DNA of 64,000 bases from Tethya wilhelma (lineage: Eukaryota > Porifera > Demospongiae > Tethyida > Tethyidae), in contig CAXIPT010000001.1 of assembly GCA_964030475.1 (NCBI GenBank), forward strand, positions 14,388,769 to 14,452,768, in the 5' to 3' direction. The position numbers were made by a program, and so were the translations under genes. Below the pieces are notes generated by a model. That model saw only the letters and a program-made list of their open reading frames with translations, was not told where the DNA came from and made no database searches. Positions 62,550-64,000 of this stretch are shown piece by piece (the first letter of the stretch is position 1; every line of letters starts with the position of its first letter).

Positions 62550-64000
62550 ATGGTTGAGACAAAGACAAGTAATGCACCTCCTTGGTGGCTGGTTCTTTGT
62601 GGACCAATTGCTCTCAATGTAAGCAGTGATGATGGTAAACTAGGAATATAGCAATAACACTTATGATATGCCTATCCTTTCACTTTTCACACAGATTGGA
62701 TTTGGTCTTTATCCAGTGGTAGTGAAAGGCTTTGCAAGTGAGAGCCAGGAAAAGGCTAACCCATTTATTTTCACATTGTACAGGTGGATCTACATTGTGT
62801 TGTAATTATTCTATAACAGCAGTTAGACTTCTCACTTAAACAAAGGGTAACAACGCCTGTATACACTGTACGACAGTGCTTGCTTCAAGATGTGTAGATT
62901 ATTGTACCGGTTGTGTCAGTCTTGAATTCAAACACTTTTAATCTGTGTTCCACAGAGACATTGGTGCAGTGCCTGTGCTCTTCATCTGCTCACGACTGTT
63001 TGAAGGGGAAGTCCCTATACCCAGTCCCAAAATGACACTGGTGAGTACATCATGACAAGAGTCTGACTCTTGATCATGAGTAATACCATTAATTTTGGAT
63101 CATTGCCAGTGCTGGCCGGCCTTGTATGATGATGATGATAGTCTTATCACTAGTTGTGGTCTTATCCTCAAGCTCATCTTATGATAAAAGATAATAACAG
63201 TCTTGTGGACAGAATTCCTATGTTTATTGAAAAAGATTTTTTTTTTCCCCTGTTTTTTTAGGCATTCTTGGTTTTTGGCTTGATTGGGATGTTCTTAGGA
63301 CAGGTATGTAACATCATCCATTTCAATGTATGTGTCCATCTTTGTTATATGACACTCTCTAGAGGAATGCATCTACTGACTGCCATTCCCCTCTCTCCTT
63401 GCATCACCCCTAACACACAGTTTTCCTACATATTTGGTCTCTATAGAGTGGGACCTGATATCAGTAGTGCCTTGCAGGTAATATGTGACAGTTGATGCAC
63501 TCTTGTAGTATTATATTATATGATTTTGTTTGTTTGTTTGTTTGTTTGTTTTTCTTTGTGGTGTATAGCCTTTGATATCTGTGTGGACTGTGGGTATTTC
63601 AATCTTACTGTGCACTGAGAAGGTGCCATCTCCACTGATGGTGAGTACATCAGTTGATGCAGGAAAGTGAGATCAAGGTTATACCAATATAATCTTTATT
63701 TTCACAACTCATGTAAACATAGCTTCACACTTGGGCCAAGTTTGTAGGGATCGCATCAGCTGTGGGTGAGTTGATTGACCAGCCTGTTCTGCACACAGTG
63801 AGATGACACTTATATTTGGTCCCTTCATTCATCCAGCTGGAGCAGCAAAGATTGTTCTTTCTGGGGTCACCAGTGCTGACCCTACTCCCACTGATTCAGG
63901 TGATATGGTTACTTTAGGCAATTCTTCACTTCCAGTGTCCTCTTCATCCAATGCAACAGATCTCCACATCAGTCAGAAGGCTCTTGGATACTCAGCACTA
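62550..64000 (+). CDS. EamA/DMT-family transporter, N-terminal half (cut by window edge)
   Basis: Start MVETKTSNAPPWWLVLCGPI at 62550, followed by short exons each holding about one membrane helix: IGFGLYPVVVKGFA (about 62696), DIGAVPVLFICSRLFEGEVP (about 62956), AFLVFGLIGMFLGQ (about 63262), FSYIFGLYRVGPDISSALQ (about 63421), PLISVWTVGISILLCTEK (about 63570), LHTWAKFVGIASAV (about 63724), then GAAKIVLSG and a Ser/Thr-rich loop with N-glycosylation-like sites. The order PDISSALQPLISVWT resembles the first EamA repeat of WAT1-like transporters. Substrate unknown. It continues beyond the window; the C-terminal half of this type of protein appears inverted at 54690-55575. Confidence 0.7.

Overview
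The window is nuclear DNA from an animal with a compact, AT-rich, intron-rich genome. Genes have many short GT-AG introns, neighbouring genes start less than 300 bp apart, and dinucleotide microsatellites and small inverted-repeat elements are common. Animal genes recognisable from their protein sequences include CFAP69, NO66/RIOX1, DRAP1, EXTL3, ZFYVE1, RTF1 and histone H4. Gene style, secreted jacalin-like lectins, P-element-type transposase and repeat style fit a demosponge such as Amphimedon queenslandica. That species call is inference; no marker gene for it is present.

Layout. 1-3.8 kb: two minus-strand class-V aminotransferase-like genes, the first cut by the window edge, the second damaged by an assembly join. 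3.9-17.9 kb: a minus-strand tandem array of ten copies of a TesB/ACOT8-type acyl-CoA thioesterase gene. Five copies look intact (two are one exact 2017-bp duplication) and five are broken. 18.2-23.3 kb: CFAP69 (minus), head-to-head with NO66 (plus, 23.3-30.9 kb). One NO66 intron holds a complete CARD-like/coiled-coil gene and its last intron holds a nested 2.7-kb transposon complex. 31.1-33.3 kb: a solitary histone H4 gene (minus) divergent from DRAP1 (plus). 33.6-36.9 kb: EXTL3-like glycosyltransferase (minus), followed by an exact 1.47-kb repeat of its 5' part after an N. 39-46.9 kb: ZFYVE1/DFCP1 (minus) with two plus-strand secreted jacalin-like prolectin genes, one between ZFYVE1 exons and one beside a decayed copy of its 3' end. 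47.1-58.6 kb: RTF1 (plus), split by a P-element/THAP9-type transposase and by a contig with parts of a START-domain gene and an EamA transporter; the RTF1 Plus3 exons were not found. 59.2-64 kb: an unrecognised minus-strand gene, a secreted beta-propeller-like gene and the 5' half of an EamA transporter.

Connections. The thioesterase array is the most coherent system. Nearly all copies end in PTS1-like tripeptides (SKL, PKL, NKL), so the products should enter peroxisomes. Four copies also have an Arg-rich, mitochondrial-like leader exon, and those same four have direct-repeat-1 (DR1) nuclear-receptor-type sites 70-95 bp upstream of the start codon. The N-terminal hotdog domain is nearly uniform across copies while the C-terminal domain falls into three classes, pointing to conversion or recombination at the interdomain linker.

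Caveats. Eight single N characters (3171, 19169, 37340, 45087, 48759, 49206, 52982, 55832) look like contig joins of unknown size. Several oddities (inverted copy at 3.2 kb, repeat at 37.3 kb, missing RTF1 and ZFYVE1 exons) sit on them and may be assembly errors. Exon boundaries were read by eye from splice signals and homology recalled from memory.
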